A stretch of DNA of 64,000 nt from the NCBI RefSeq assembly GCF_003173335.1, contig NZ_QGMZ01000012.1, forward strand, positions 16,488-80,487. The letters are read 5' to 3'. The stretch is from Methanospirillum stamsii (GTDB taxonomy: Archaea > Halobacteriota > Methanomicrobia > Methanomicrobiales > Methanospirillaceae). Below, piece by piece: positions 1 to 9,299 of this stretch; the first letter of the stretch is position 1, and every line of letters begins with the position of its first letter. Made by a program: the position numbers and the translations under genes. The notes beneath the pieces are model-generated. The model was not told where the DNA came from, did no database searches, and was given only the letters and a program-made list of their open reading frames with translations.

Positions 1-2316
1 GACACGTTTCAGGTCTGCTTCTATCCCGACAATCTCATGGAAATGGGTTGCAAAAAGACATCGCGGCCCTTTAGACCTCTTACCGTGAAGGTGCTCGAGG
101 ACAGCTTTTGCAATACAATAGCCGTCAAGGGTGCTGGTCCCTCTACCAATCTCATCAAGGACAACGAGGCTCCTCTCCGTTGCATGATTGAGAATGGTTG
201 CAAGTTCAATCATCTCAACCATAAAGGTACTCTGCCCGGAGGCAAGATCATCAAACGCCCCGACCCTGGTAAATATCCGGTCAACAACACCGACTCTGGC
301 ATAAGTAGCTGGAACATAACTCCCCATCTGGGCAAGAATGATGGAAAGGGCCACACTACGCATGTAGGTGGACTTTCCAGCCATGTTTGCCCCGGTGATG
401 ATCAGAATCTGGTCTGATCCTGCAGAGAGTTCTGCATCGTTGGGGACAAAACCTCCCCCAATACTACTTTCAACAACCGGATGACGTCCTTCCCGAATCA
501 GAAGGGTTGGTTCATCAACAAGTTCAGGTCTGACATACTGGTGTTTGAGTGCTGCTTCAGCAAGTCCTGCATAGAGGTCAATCTTTCCAATCGCATGGGC
601 GATCTCCTGAAGAGCCGGAACCTCCTTGCTGGCCAGTTCAAGAATTTCCTTAAATATCTCCTCTTCAAGACTCAGCAGCCGCTCATCTGCCGTTGCTATC
701 TGGGACTCCATCTCGCGGAGTGCTGGAACCGTATACCGTTCACCATTGGCTGTCGTCTGGCGGCGTTCATAATCATCAGGAACACTTGCGAGATTTGCCT
801 TTGTTATCTCGATGTAATATCCAAATACTGCGTTGTATTTTATTTTCAGGGATTTTATCCCGGTCCGTTCCTTCTCCTGCTGCTCAAGGTCTGCGATCCA
901 TTGTTTCCCGTTTCGTGAGATGGTCCGGAGATGATCAAGCTCCTCATGATACCCATCCTGTATCACCCCTCCTTTTCGGACCAGGGCGGGTGGGTCCTCG
1001 ACAATTGCTTTGGTAATAATATCAGCCAGAGGGGTGATGTCCCTTATCCCGGCGATTGCATCGGACAGTTCTTCAGGAATATCATGCTCGGTTGAAAAGA
1101 CTAACTTAAGGTTCTTCACTGATTCATTTGCTGAAGCAAGGGTTACCAGATCACGCGGACTTGCATTTCCATAGCTTACCCTGCCCGCAATCCGTTCAAG
1201 ATCAGGAAACCGGTGGATACGGGTCCGGACCTCATCCCTGACTGCTGACCGGTCAATACAATACGATACGGCATCAAGCCGGCGGTTAATTGCTCCCGGG
1301 TCCAGAAGTGGTGCAGCAATTCTTCGTCGCAAGAGACGGCGACCCATCGGGGTCAGGGTCATGTCAATGGTAGCAACAAGGGTTCCTTCTTCGGTCCGGT
1401 CCCGGATATTCTGTAGTACCTCGAGGTTCCGCAGGGTAACGGCATCAAGGACAAGCTGTGATCCAATATCTGACCGATGGACTGACCTGATATGAGATAA
1501 TGAATCAAACTGGGTCTTCTGGGCATACAACAGTGCAGCTCCTGCTGCTATGGTTCCTGCAGGATAGCCGGCACAGGGTAGATCCTCCGGCTCTTTGATA
1601 CCAAACTGTCTGCAAAGAGCCTCCTCCGCTGACTCCTGTGTAAAGAGTGTGGGATTCTGGGATGATACAAGCGATAGGGCAAGATGCAAAAACCTGATAA
1701 GATCCTCACCTGTCCCTTCAGGAACAATACATTCTGATGGATGATATCGTGCTGCTTCAGAACGGATACCATCATTCATATCCTGTGATGGAATCTCGGT
1801 AAACTGAAAGTCTCCGATTGAGATGTCGATGAAAGATAATCCGACCCGTTTCTTTTTCAGGTCAGGATAAACTGCCATCAGGTATCGTGCCTTTTCAGTT
1901 GAGAGAAGAGCAGCATCGATGACGGTTCCGGGTGTGACGACTCTGACGACCGCCCTCTTCACAATCCCTTTCGCTTTTTTCGGATCCTCGACCTGTTCAC
2001 AGATGGCAACCTTGTACCCTTTGCTGATCATGCGGGACAGGTAGGTATCCAAGGCATGGTACGGGACCCCGGCGAGCGGGATCTCCTGACCATCCGGCAT
2101 CCGACCCCGTGAGGTCAGGGTGATATCCAGAACCCGGGCGCAAATCCGGGCATCATCGCAGAATGTCTCATAAAAATCACCCATCCGAAAGAAGATGACA
2201 CAATCTGGATACTGCTTTTTAGCATCGTAGAATTGTTGCATTGCCGGCGTTATTTTCCCCGGTTTTTCTGTACTTCCCTTTTGCCCGGTTTCTTTCTGGG
2301 CTGCCGGATCACTCAT
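1..2316 (-). CDS. mutS: DNA mismatch repair ATPase MutS (C-terminus cut by window edge)
   Basis: MutS binds mismatches and small loops in DNA and uses ATP to start repair. Read on the minus strand from ATG at 2316; 772 codons lie in the window and the frame is still open at base 1, so roughly the last 100 residues of a usual 850-880 residue MutS are missing. The mismatch-contacting F-x-E motif is visible (GDFYE, Phe48 and Glu50). The ABC-type ATPase domain shows Walker A GANMAGKST at residues 642-650 and Walker B LVVLDE with Asp721/Glu722 followed by the GRGTST signature. Domains before it match the connector, lever and clamp regions. The gene is divergent from argC with a 143 bp gap. MutS1 is found in only some archaea, generally thought to have been acquired from bacteria; that is family knowledge, not something shown here. 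Confidence 0.96.
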   Translation of the reverse strand, partial: MSDPAAQKETGQKGSTEKPGKITPAMQQFYDAKKQYPDCVIFFRMGDFYETFCDDARICARVLDITLTSRGRMPDGQEIPLAGVPYHALDTYLSRMISKGYKVAICEQVEDPKKAKGIVKRAVVRVVTPGTVIDAALLSTEKARYLMAVYPDLKKKRVGLSFIDISIGDFQFTEIPSQDMNDGIRSEAARYHPSECIVPEGTGEDLIRFLHLALSLVSSQNPTLFTQESAEEALCRQFGIKEPEDLPCAGYPAGTIAAGAALLYAQKTQFDSLSHIRSVHRSDIGSQLVLDAVTLRNLEVLQNIRDRTEEGTLVATIDMTLTPMGRRLLRRRIAAPLLDPGAINRRLDAVSYCIDRSAVRDEVRTRIHRFPDLERIAGRVSYGNASPRDLVTLASANESVKNLKLVFSTEHDIPEELSDAIAGIRDITPLADIITKAIVEDPPALVRKGGVIQDGYHEELDHLRTISRNGKQWIADLEQQEKERTGIKSLKIKYNAVFGYYIEITKANLASVPDDYERRQTTANGERYTVPALREMESQIATADERLLSLEEEIFKEILELASKEVPALQEIAHAIGKIDLYAGLAEAALKHQYVRPELVDEPTLLIREGRHPVVESSIGGGFVPNDAELSAGSDQILIITGANMAGKSTYMRSVALSIILAQMGSYVPATYARVGVVDRIFTRVGAFDDLASGQSTFMVEMIELATILNHATERSLVVLDEIGRGTSTLDGYCIAKAVLEHLHGKRSKGPRCLFATHFHEIVGIEADLKRV

Positions 2317-2459
2317 GACTGGTACACATTAGGAAAGAAAGACCAAAATGGTAACCTCATCGTTCTGAAACCCCGCCCTTTTCAGGATGATTTAAGAATC
2401 AAACGCAATTCAGCAGGAATAATGATAGTATTAAACCTCTAAAGACCAGAAACTCTTCT

Positions 2460-3446
2460 ATGAAAGCTGCAATCATCGGCGCTTCCGGATACACCGGTGG
2501 AGAACTGATCCGACTGATGCAATCACACCCTCATGTGACCATTGATGTTGCAACATCCAGGCAGCTGGCAGGCAGGCCAGTGACGTCCCAACATCCCCAT
2601 CTCAAGGGTTTTTGTAATCTTACCTTTGAAAATCCGGATATATCTGCACTTGATACAGATATTGCGTTCCTCGCAGTACCACATACCGCTGCAATGGCAT
2701 ATGTTCCGGACCTGCTCGAACAGGGAATAAAAATAATAGACCTCTCTGCAGATTACCGTCTCCCAAAGGCAGTCTTTGAAGAAGTATACGGGACACCACA
2801 TACCGCATGGAAGGATATTCCCTACGGGCTTTGTGAATTACATCGGGATGCTTGTAAAAATGCACCATTTGTCTCAAACCCCGGCTGCTTTCCGACCGGT
2901 GCTACCCTTGCAGCAGCGCCCCTGGCTGAAAAAGCACATACTGTCATCTATGACTCCAAAACCGGAGTGTCCGGTGCTGGTGACAGTCCGTCAGCAACAA
3001 CCCATTTCCCAAATGTGGGGGATAATTTCACAGCATATAAACTGACCAGTCACCGCCACCTTGCCGAGATGAGACAGGAACTGGTCCACCTTGGATCACC
3101 GGCCCGGTGCTACTTCACCCCCCATCTCCTTCCGGTAAATCGGGGAATTCTCACCACAGCCCATATCCTGCTTGATGAACCAATCGAGCAGAAAGAGGTT
3201 GAGAAATTATACCAGGACTATTATAAAAACGAACCATTTGTCAGGTACCAGCGACCGTCCCTCAATTCAGTCAGAGGATCCAACTTCTGCGACCTGATGG
3301 TTGAAGCCTCAGAAAACCGGGTTGTAGCAGTGTCGGTTATTGATAACCTGGTAAAGGGAGCAAGTGGTCAGGCAATACAGAATATGAATCTTATGTGTGG
3401 ATGGGACGAGACAACCGGGCTCATGACCCCGGGGATGCTTCCCTGA
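2460..3446 (+). CDS. argC: N-acetyl-gamma-glutamyl-phosphate reductase
   Basis: Third step of arginine synthesis: NADPH-dependent reduction of N-acetylglutamyl phosphate to the semialdehyde, in the cytoplasm. The 328-residue length is normal. The N-terminal Rossmann motif GASGYTGGE (residues 7-15) binds NADP; the catalytic cysteine is Cys143 in SNPGCFPTG, and the histidine-containing HRHLAEM follows about 60 residues later. It is first in a run argC-CBS-argJ-argB with short gaps or overlaps, so a single transcript is likely. No convincing Shine-Dalgarno precedes the ATG, so the transcript may be leaderless. Assignment is firm; the related LysY of lysine synthesis is less likely because argJ and argB follow. 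Confidence 0.96.
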   Translation: MKAAIIGASGYTGGELIRLMQSHPHVTIDVATSRQLAGRPVTSQHPHLKGFCNLTFENPDISALDTDIAFLAVPHTAAMAYVPDLLEQGIKIIDLSADYRLPKAVFEEVYGTPHTAWKDIPYGLCELHRDACKNAPFVSNPGCFPTGATLAAAPLAEKAHTVIYDSKTGVSGAGDSPSATTHFPNVGDNFTAYKLTSHRHLAEMRQELVHLGSPARCYFTPHLLPVNRGILTTAHILLDEPIEQKEVEKLYQDYYKNEPFVRYQRPSLNSVRGSNFCDLMVEASENRVVAVSVIDNLVKGASGQAIQNMNLMCGWDETTGLMTPGMLP

Positions 3447-3456
3447 CGGAGAAAAT

Positions 3457-3933
3457 ATGATTGTTCGTAATGCAATGACAAAAGACCCGGTGACCTGCCA
3501 GGCAGGCGACAAAATTGCCGATGTTGCCGGAGTAATGCGAAGCAGAAAGATAGGCGGAATCCCCATCCTTGAGGGAGATACACTCATCGGGATTGTTACC
3601 GAAACCGATATCATTCAGCTCCTTATGACAAAAGGACCTTCTGATGATCTCTGGCTCCCGTCCCCCCTTGAGATCATCGAACTCCCGGTCAGGGAATTCA
3701 TCAACTGGGAACATACGAAAAAAGCCCTGACCGATATCAGACAGAAGAAGATAGCAGACATTATGAGTAAACCGGTGATCACCATCTCTCCAGATGATGA
3801 CATCGAGACTGCAGCACAGAGGATGCTTGAGAAGAAGATTGACCGTCTCTGTGTTACAGAAAATAACAAACTTATTGGCATAATCACCCGTGAGGACATT
3901 GTCTGGTCTCTGGCGGGCGAGAAGGGTATGTAA
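3457..3933 (+). CDS. CBS-pair protein embedded in the arginine operon
   Basis: A 158-residue protein made almost only of two CBS domains (about residues 1-60 and 95-155), the tandem arrangement that forms a Bateman module. Such modules usually bind adenosine nucleotides or S-adenosylmethionine and act as energy sensors. Key visible stretches are IGGIPILEGDTLIGIVTETDI in the first domain and the second-domain counterpart KLIGIITREDI; no catalytic domain is attached. The ATG has a good ribosome site (GGAGA, 6-7 bases upstream), starts 10 bp after argC and ends 1 bp before argJ. The position suggests a role in adjusting arginine synthesis, perhaps by binding ArgJ or ArgB, but that is inference; the ligand cannot be read from the sequence. 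Confidence 0.85.
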   Translation: MIVRNAMTKDPVTCQAGDKIADVAGVMRSRKIGGIPILEGDTLIGIVTETDIIQLLMTKGPSDDLWLPSPLEIIELPVREFINWEHTKKALTDIRQKKIADIMSKPVITISPDDDIETAAQRMLEKKIDRLCVTENNKLIGIITREDIVWSLAGEKGM

Positions 3934-3934
3934 G

Positions 3935-5086
3935 ATGCAATCAATTTGTGCAATAGAGGGAGTAAAAGCTGCAGGGATCAAAGAAGGCAAATACGGCCTT
4001 GCACTTATCCAGGCGGAGGGAACCGCTGCAGCTGCATTTACCATGAATAAGGCGAGCGCAGCCCCCATCATCCTCATGCGTGAACGGATAAAAAAAGGGT
4101 ACCTGACCGCTACGATAACAAACAGTGGCTGTGCAAATGCCCTTACCGGAAAACAGGGAATATCAGATGCCATGGAGATGGCTGCAATAACCGGAGAATA
4201 TCTTGGTGTTGAGCCGGAGACTGTTGGTGTTGCAAGTACCGGGGTCATCAGCCGGTTCCTGAACCTGCCCCTTATCCGGGATCAGTGCTCACGCATTGCC
4301 CCGGCACTTACCCATAGTGCGGATGCAGAAATTGCTGCTGCCCGAGCAATTATGACTACCGACCTGACCGAGAAACATGCTCTGGTTGAAAAAGATGGGT
4401 TTGTTATCGGGGGAATCTGTAAAGGTTCAGGAATGATAGCCCCGAATATGGGTACCATGCTCGGGTATGTGTATACCGATGCAGAGATAAGCCAGCCCGA
4501 TCTTCAGGAGGCACTGAAATCCGCTGTCCGGCGGAGTTTCAACCGGGTTGTTGTTGATGGTGACACCAGCACCAATGATGTAGTATTTCTCACCGCTACC
4601 GGAGCAGCAGGAAAAGTTCCAAAAGATGAGTTTGCAAAAGCGCTGGAGGAGTGCTGCACGATCCTTGGAAAACAGATCGCAAAGGATGGTGAGGGAGCAA
4701 CAAAGATGATAGAGGTGGTTGTCAGAAATGCCCGGACCGAGGATGATGCTGAACTTGTTGCCCGGACGATTGTGGGGTCGCCTCTTGTTAAGACCGCAGT
4801 ATACGGAGAAGATCCAAACTGGGGACGTATCGTTGCGGCAGCAGGAAGATCAGGTGCTGATATTGATCCCGAGATCGTCTCCTGCTGGATTGCAAACCGG
4901 AATATCAGGGCACAGGTATGCGACCGTGGCACCATTTCAGCCGACCTCACACAGGCAAAAGCTGCACTTTCAGGTAGTGAAGTAAGAATAGAACTGGACC
5001 TTGCCATGGGAAAAGAACAGGCAACGGCATGGGGCTGCGATCTCACGGAAAAATACGTGGAAATTAACGGGAAGTACACCACATGA
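3935..5086 (+). CDS. argJ: Ornithine acetyltransferase / N-acetylglutamate synthase ArgJ
   Basis: ArgJ moves the acetyl group from N-acetylornithine to glutamate, which recycles acetyl in arginine synthesis; some members also make N-acetylglutamate from acetyl-CoA. The ATG at 3935 immediately after the CBS gene gives 383 residues beginning MQSICAIEG; an upstream in-frame ATG at 3890 would lie inside the CBS gene and is not favoured. The precursor normally cuts itself in an N-M-A-T-M-L sequence to free a Thr nucleophile. Here the site reads [16 protein letters not shown]: the nucleophilic Thr is kept but the preceding Ala is Gly. ASTGVISR and [13 protein letters not shown] are further family blocks. 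Its last four bases overlap argB (ATGA). Confidence 0.95.
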   Translation: MQSICAIEGVKAAGIKEGKYGLALIQAEGTAAAAFTMNKASAAPIILMRERIKKGYLTATITNSGCANALTGKQGISDAMEMAAITGEYLGVEPETVGVASTGVISRFLNLPLIRDQCSRIAPALTHSADAEIAAARAIMTTDLTEKHALVEKDGFVIGGICKGSGMIAPNMGTMLGYVYTDAEISQPDLQEALKSAVRRSFNRVVVDGDTSTNDVVFLTATGAAGKVPKDEFAKALEECCTILGKQIAKDGEGATKMIEVVVRNARTEDDAELVARTIVGSPLVKTAVYGEDPNWGRIVAAAGRSGADIDPEIVSCWIANRNIRAQVCDRGTISADLTQAKAALSGSEVRIELDLAMGKEQATAWGCDLTEKYVEINGKYTT

Positions 5087-5967
5087 AACGTGAAGATGTC
5101 CTGATGCAGGCTCTGCCCTACATCCAGAAATTCCATGGCAGGAGTATGGTCATCAAGCTTGGTGGTCATGCCATGGTTGACACTGATATCATGGATACCG
5201 TGATCAGGGACGTGGTCCTTCTCCAGCTGGTCGGGATCAAATGTGTCATTGTTCATGGGGGGGGTCCGGAGATCACCGAGAAGATGAAAGCGATGGGAAA
5301 AAAGCCACGCTTTGTATCCGGGCTTCGGATTACCGATGATGATACCCTTGAAGTTGCCCAGATGGTACTTGTCGGTAAGATAAACTCCAAGATCGTCTCA
5401 CTTGTCTCCCGGGCAGGCGGAAGAGCTGTCGGGATATCCGGAAATGATGCAAACCTTATCATCGCTAAGAAGATGGAACGACAGAAGGTCAGGATTGACA
5501 ACCATGAAGAAGAGGTAGACCTTGGACATGTCGGTGAGATAGAAGAGATTCGCCCGGCTGTCCTTCACACCCTTCTGGATAACCAGTTTATACCAGTAAT
5601 CTCACCACTTGCTATCGACCGGAATGGCAATGACCTGAACATTAATGCAGATACCGCAGCCGGGGAACTTGCCATTGCCCTTGGTGCATACAAACTTATC
5701 AGTATGACTGACGTTGACGGGATCATGGACCGTGAACGGACAAAGGTCTTCCACCGGATGACTCCCCAGGATGCAGAGAATCTTATTGCATCGGGAGTGG
5801 TTTCAGAGGGAATGATTCCAAAAGTGCTTGCAGTCCTTCGTGCCCTTCAGGGAGGAGTCCCGTACGCACATATTATTAACGGCAACCTTGCTCATAATCT
5901 GATTATGGAACTCTTCACATCAGAAGGTGTGGGAACAATGATAACCGACCGGGATGACGAGGTGTAA
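5083..5967 (+). CDS. argB: N-acetylglutamate kinase
   Basis: Second step of arginine synthesis, phosphorylating N-acetylglutamate with ATP; an amino-acid kinase fold enzyme, 294 residues as usual. Visible motifs are the phosphate-binding VIKLGGHAM (Lys25, Gly27-Gly28), VHGGGPEI for substrate binding, [12 protein letters not shown] and the TDVDGI loop near the nucleotide. The start codon overlaps the argJ stop as ATGA, pointing to translational coupling. In many organisms PII-family proteins relieve arginine inhibition of this enzyme; a GlnK is encoded at 42195-42527, but nothing here shows that they interact. Confidence 0.96.
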   Translation: MKREDVLMQALPYIQKFHGRSMVIKLGGHAMVDTDIMDTVIRDVVLLQLVGIKCVIVHGGGPEITEKMKAMGKKPRFVSGLRITDDDTLEVAQMVLVGKINSKIVSLVSRAGGRAVGISGNDANLIIAKKMERQKVRIDNHEEEVDLGHVGEIEEIRPAVLHTLLDNQFIPVISPLAIDRNGNDLNINADTAAGELAIALGAYKLISMTDVDGIMDRERTKVFHRMTPQDAENLIASGVVSEGMIPKVLAVLRALQGGVPYAHIINGNLAHNLIMELFTSEGVGTMITDRDDEV

Positions 5968-7144
5968 CTACAGATTGATCGGAAAAATTTCTTTTGCCTG
6001 CATTATAACCGTTTTTTTCTTTTTTATAACCGCAGCAGTGAGTGGTTCAGTGTACCTGAAAAACGGAACTGAAATCACAGAAGATAATGCCTATATCACA
6101 ATTTTACAGGATCAAAATACCACTTCTGAAAATTTTTCCATTACGTTCTTTTATAACACCCATTGTGGGGCCTGCCACACTGCGATGTCCTATCTTGATG
6201 ATTACCAGGAACTAAATCCAGGGGTTGTTATCTCATATTATGACCTTTTTAACAGTACGGAAAACAGGGAACTGTTTGAAGGGATAAAAAAGGAATACAA
6301 CCGGCAATATGCCTCGGTCCCGATTATTTTCATGGGGAATGCTGTTCTTGAGGGGGCTGGTGCAATCAGGACAAACTTTGAGCCGCTGGTTTCCGGATAT
6401 GCAGGAAAAAACTCACCCGGGTTTTCAAGTCCAACGCCTCAGGCAGTCATTTCACCTGTATCATCCGGACATGAGGGGATCAGTATCCCTCTCATTGTTG
6501 GAGCTGGGCTGCTTGATGGCATTAATCCCTGCGCATTTGCGGTTTTGGTAATTCTTCTGATTTACCTGATGAGTCTTGGCAGCAGGAAACAGATGATCCT
6601 GGCCGGAATTGTCTACTCATCCGCAGTGTTTTTCTTTTATTTCCTCTCCGGAGTGGGCCTGTTTACCATTATCCAGACAACCGGACTTGTAAAAGCCTTT
6701 TCATTTCTTGCTGCGGTATTCGCGATTATTGCCGGCATACTCATGATTAAGGATGCGTTCTATCCGGGGAAAGGGCCGTCACTTGCTATTCCGGAGGCCA
6801 GAAAAGGAACAATAAGCAGATATATTGAAAAATCATCCATTCCGTCCGCATTCATATTAGGTATCCTTGTCGGAATGTTTGAACTCCCATGCACCGGAGG
6901 GATTTACCTGGCTATTCTCTCGATGATCTCTCTCCGGATGGATATTGGTTCCGGTCTTGGATACCTCCTTATTTACAACCTGGCGTTTATTATCCCACTT
7001 CTTGTTATCATTGGCCTGGTTGCATGGGGATTACCACCGGAACGGGTAAACGAATTCAGAGTTGAACAAAGAAGAGTTATCAGGATTATAATCGGATGTG
7101 TGATGTTCTTCTTTGCTGCAATAATCCTGCTTGAATTATTCTGA
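5954..7144 (+). CDS. Thioredoxin-fold / CcdA-type membrane thiol-redox fusion
   Basis: 396 residues. After an N-terminal signal or membrane segment (about residues 10-30), a thioredoxin-like domain carries a CxxC active site THCGACH (Cys71, Cys74). A second half with about six membrane helices resembles CcdA/DsbD: it has one cysteine in GINPCAFAV (Cys193) and one in ELPCTGGIY (Cys313), the pair that carries electrons across the membrane. Together this suggests that reducing power from the cytoplasm is passed to an outer thioredoxin domain for reducing exported proteins or cofactors. The start overlaps argB by 14 bp, so it is probably co-transcribed with the arginine genes although the functional link is unclear. 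It ends only 2 bp from the convergent chorismate mutase gene. Confidence 0.85.
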   Translation: MTRCNYRLIGKISFACIITVFFFFITAAVSGSVYLKNGTEITEDNAYITILQDQNTTSENFSITFFYNTHCGACHTAMSYLDDYQELNPGVVISYYDLFNSTENRELFEGIKKEYNRQYASVPIIFMGNAVLEGAGAIRTNFEPLVSGYAGKNSPGFSSPTPQAVISPVSSGHEGISIPLIVGAGLLDGINPCAFAVLVILLIYLMSLGSRKQMILAGIVYSSAVFFFYFLSGVGLFTIIQTTGLVKAFSFLAAVFAIIAGILMIKDAFYPGKGPSLAIPEARKGTISRYIEKSSIPSAFILGILVGMFELPCTGGIYLAILSMISLRMDIGSGLGYLLIYNLAFIIPLLVIIGLVAWGLPPERVNEFRVEQRRVIRIIIGCVMFFFAAIILLELF

Positions 7145-7146
7145 AT

Positions 7147-7440
7147 TCAATCAACCTTTTTTTCACGTGATTCCTCCTGGAAGTCCTCACTCATCCGGAC
7201 CAGTAACTGAAATATCTCCTGCACTGATGCAGGATCCAGACCAAGACGTGAAGATTCCAATGCAGCCCGTTCAAGTACCACGTGAGCCTGGTCAGGAACC
7301 CTGACCGGAAGTCCCTGCCTTTCTTTTTCCCTGGCTATGTCCCGGACTATTTTCATTCTTTCCGCTATGAGACTGATTATGGCAAGGTCTTTTTCTTCAA
7401 TGGAGTGACGAAGTTGGTCAAGTGACATCTTCAGTATCAT
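7147..7440 (-). CDS. Chorismate mutase, AroQ type
   Basis: A 97-residue all-helical protein of the AroQ class, which rearranges chorismate to prephenate for phenylalanine and tyrosine synthesis. Typical features are the N-terminal LRHSIEEKDLAIISLIAERM helix with its two arginines, the IAREKERQGLPVRVP segment with the active-site lysine region, and the final helix QEIFQLLVRMSEDFQ. It is a stand-alone domain with no prephenate dehydratase or dehydrogenase fused. No Shine-Dalgarno is seen before the ATG at 7440; a TATA-like GGTATATCC about 30 bases upstream suggests a leaderless transcript. An internal ATG at 7428 is possible. Confidence 0.88.
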   Translation of the reverse strand: MILKMSLDQLRHSIEEKDLAIISLIAERMKIVRDIAREKERQGLPVRVPDQAHVVLERAALESSRLGLDPASVQEIFQLLVRMSEDFQEESREKKVD

Positions 7441-7481
7441 TGGTGTTTGTGAGTAATAGGAGGAATGGATATACCAAAATG

Positions 7482-7527
7482 TTGGATATATTCTGGATCA
7501 TTTACTTTGTCCATGGTTGATATCCAA
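7482..7527. promoter_or_regulatory. Inverted repeat between divergent genes
   Basis: TTGGATAT at 7482-7489 is matched by ATATCCAA at 7520-7527, an exact 8-base inverted repeat with a 30-base spacer. It lies in the 177 bp between the divergent chorismate mutase and membrane protein genes, beside TATA-like sequences for the minus-strand gene. It could be an operator for an aromatic amino-acid regulator, but no regulator is identified. Confidence 0.3.
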
Positions 7528-7617
7528 AGTTAACGTTGCTATACCAACTCCATTTCAAACTCTTCCACGAAGCAGACTCTCATCTTTTTTTGATTGTTAA
7601 AACCTAATCTGATAAGA

Positions 7618-8028
7618 ATGAACAGGAATATCAGAATTATCCTTTACGGAATTATTGTATGGCTAATCCCTTTCCTTGTTGCAATACCCTTCTATTCGCC
7701 GGATGGAACAATACAGGTAAGTGATCAGCTTTTTAAAAGTATCATGATTGTAACCGGATCCATTGTCGGGGCATATCTCCTCATCAGGCTTTTTTCCGAT
7801 ATCCAGGAGAAATTTATCCAAACAGGCTGGATAATCGGGGGGATATGGCTGATTATAAACTGGTTTTTGGATGCTGTTATCCTCCTTCCGCTAAACGGCA
7901 TGGACCCGGCCACATATTTCAGCCAGATAGGACTGCGATACCTGATGATCCCGGTAATGAGCATTATGGGAGGATATATTGGAGAAAATGCAAAAAAGGG
8001 AAGAATTGATCCCTCTGCATACCATTGA
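7618..8028 (+). CDS. Small multi-spanning membrane protein, function unknown
   Basis: 136 residues from the ATG at 7618; an upstream TTG at 7594 would add eight residues and is less likely. Four hydrophobic stretches predict about four membrane helices: IRIILYGIIVWLIPFLVAI, a second near IMIVTGSIVGAYLLI, a third at WIIGGIWLIINWFLDAVILL and a last one at YLMIPVMSIMGGYIG. There is no signal for a known transporter family or enzyme. It has its own divergent promoter region and no operon partner. Confidence 0.7.
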   Translation: MNRNIRIILYGIIVWLIPFLVAIPFYSPDGTIQVSDQLFKSIMIVTGSIVGAYLLIRLFSDIQEKFIQTGWIIGGIWLIINWFLDAVILLPLNGMDPATYFSQIGLRYLMIPVMSIMGGYIGENAKKGRIDPSAYH

Positions 8029-8500
8029 ATCACGAACCGGTCATGAAATATCCTCAATTCGGGGGTTTTTTCCAAAAATATATGTCTGAAAATATGGCCC
8101 CTCAAAATAAGGGAAAAATAAAGCCTAAATGATGGAAATCGCACAGAATGCCCTCTTATAGCCTCACGCTATTGGACCTATTTAAAGGGGGTTATCCTAC
8201 CCTCACTGAGTATGAGATCCGGCAATACCGTCCCACCACAAAGGCGTCTGGAATTCGCCTTTTTGTCCCCCAATTAAGAAAAAACGCACTATATGAAAAA
8301 ATACTCGGATTTAAAGCAAGAAATGGTGGTTCCAAGTTTTAAATAATCGACCCCGGTATCTTTATCAAAAATAATACAACGATTTCCCTCGACCATGGCT
8401 CTCTTTGAAGCATCCGGAAATTATGAATCCAGCGATTCTGGAAAATAGAGAGGAAAAGATACAGGTTTACATAAAAAGGGAGACAGTATACATCAGAAAA
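8029..8500. other. Gene-poor stretch with one doubtful short ORF
   Basis: This 472 bp interval holds only a 64-codon open frame at 8148-8342 (plus strand). Its product begins MPSYSLTLLDLFKGGYP and has no family I recognise, no clear ribosome site and no membrane or repeat features. A weak GGCG/CGCC hairpin followed by TTTTT lies inside it near 8242-8263, which argues somewhat against coding. I see no RNA gene here. Confidence 0.4.
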
Positions 8501-8887
8501 TCATATCCTCCTGCGAGACAGGGATGTACTCATTGCCAGAGAAATACCCTTTCTGATACAGGAATATCCTTCATCATTATATCCGGTCTTACAAAGGGTC
8601 AACCCCTTATTATACCAGATCTCTGCATTATATGGATCGTAATCCAAAGCTTTGCCATACCAGAGCAGTGCCTCTTCATGATTCCCCATACATGAAAAGA
8701 CATCTGCAATACCCTGAAGAGCCTTAGTATTATTCGGTTCTTTTTCAACAATTTTCTGGTATAACCGGAGGGCATTATCAAATTCCCCGTTCATCTGGCA
8801 TTCACAGGCCATATAAAAGACTGACCCGGGTACCGGATTAATAATGTCAGATATTCGTTCGTATGTAGTCTTTCCCTCTGTTCCCAT
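8501..8887 (-). CDS. Short tetratricopeptide-repeat protein
   Basis: 128 residues from ATG at 8887, chosen over an ATG at 8896 because the AGGAA ribosome site (8897-8901) abuts the latter but sits nine bases from the former. About three TPR units are visible: ACECQMNGEFDNALRLYQKI, then GIADVFSCMGNHEEALLWYG and NKGLTLCKTGYNDEGYSCI, with the usual W/Y, G, A and P positions. TPRs mediate protein contacts; there is no catalytic domain, signal peptide or partner gene next to it, so the role is unknown. Confidence 0.8.
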   Translation of the reverse strand: MGTEGKTTYERISDIINPVPGSVFYMACECQMNGEFDNALRLYQKIVEKEPNNTKALQGIADVFSCMGNHEEALLWYGKALDYDPYNAEIWYNKGLTLCKTGYNDEGYSCIRKGISLAMSTSLSRRRI

Positions 8888-9299
8888 TGTAATCATTTCC
8901 TAGATAAACGAATCCGGGAGATATTACCCCAAGACGCTTAACACACACAATAATACCATGTAATTCCCATAAACCCCGGTTCTCCGGCAGTCAAAGGTTT
9001 TTGTGAAAACAACATACATCCCTTTTACGAATCTCTTGTCCATAAAGTACCACAAAATGAATGCGGAATTGTTTTCACATTTTTTAAATCTTGAGGTAAT
9101 TGAGAGTTAATTTAATTAGAGTATATAAATATGCCAATCAGAAATGCAAAGCAGTAATGCTATGCATAAAAAAATAAAAAACAAAGAATGGAAATTTTTT
9201 AGAAGAGAATTATAGGAGTTATCCAGGAAAATCCAGACTTGTTATTCGGAAAATTTCCCCGGAACAGAAACCTTCAATTACAAACCTTTCTCATCAGAT
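8888..9299. other. AT-rich intergenic region, no gene seen
   Basis: About 410 bp upstream of the TPR gene and downstream of a minus-strand CheW gene. It contains TATA-like sequence (TATATAAAT near 9121-9129) and only very short open frames (under 20 codons). I found no tRNA, hairpin terminator or repeat that I would defend. Confidence 0.4.

Noticed and set aside
2233..2442. 69-codon plus-strand ORF
   Set aside because: Overlaps the mutS start on the other strand and the argC promoter; no family features.
3421..4248. 275-codon minus-strand ORF over the CBS and argJ genes
   Set aside because: Antisense shadow of two well-supported genes. The 4504-5256 minus ORF is rejected for the same reason.
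8148..8342. 64-codon plus-strand ORF as a gene
   Set aside because: No recognised family, no ribosome site, and a hairpin/T-tract inside; kept only as a doubtful note.
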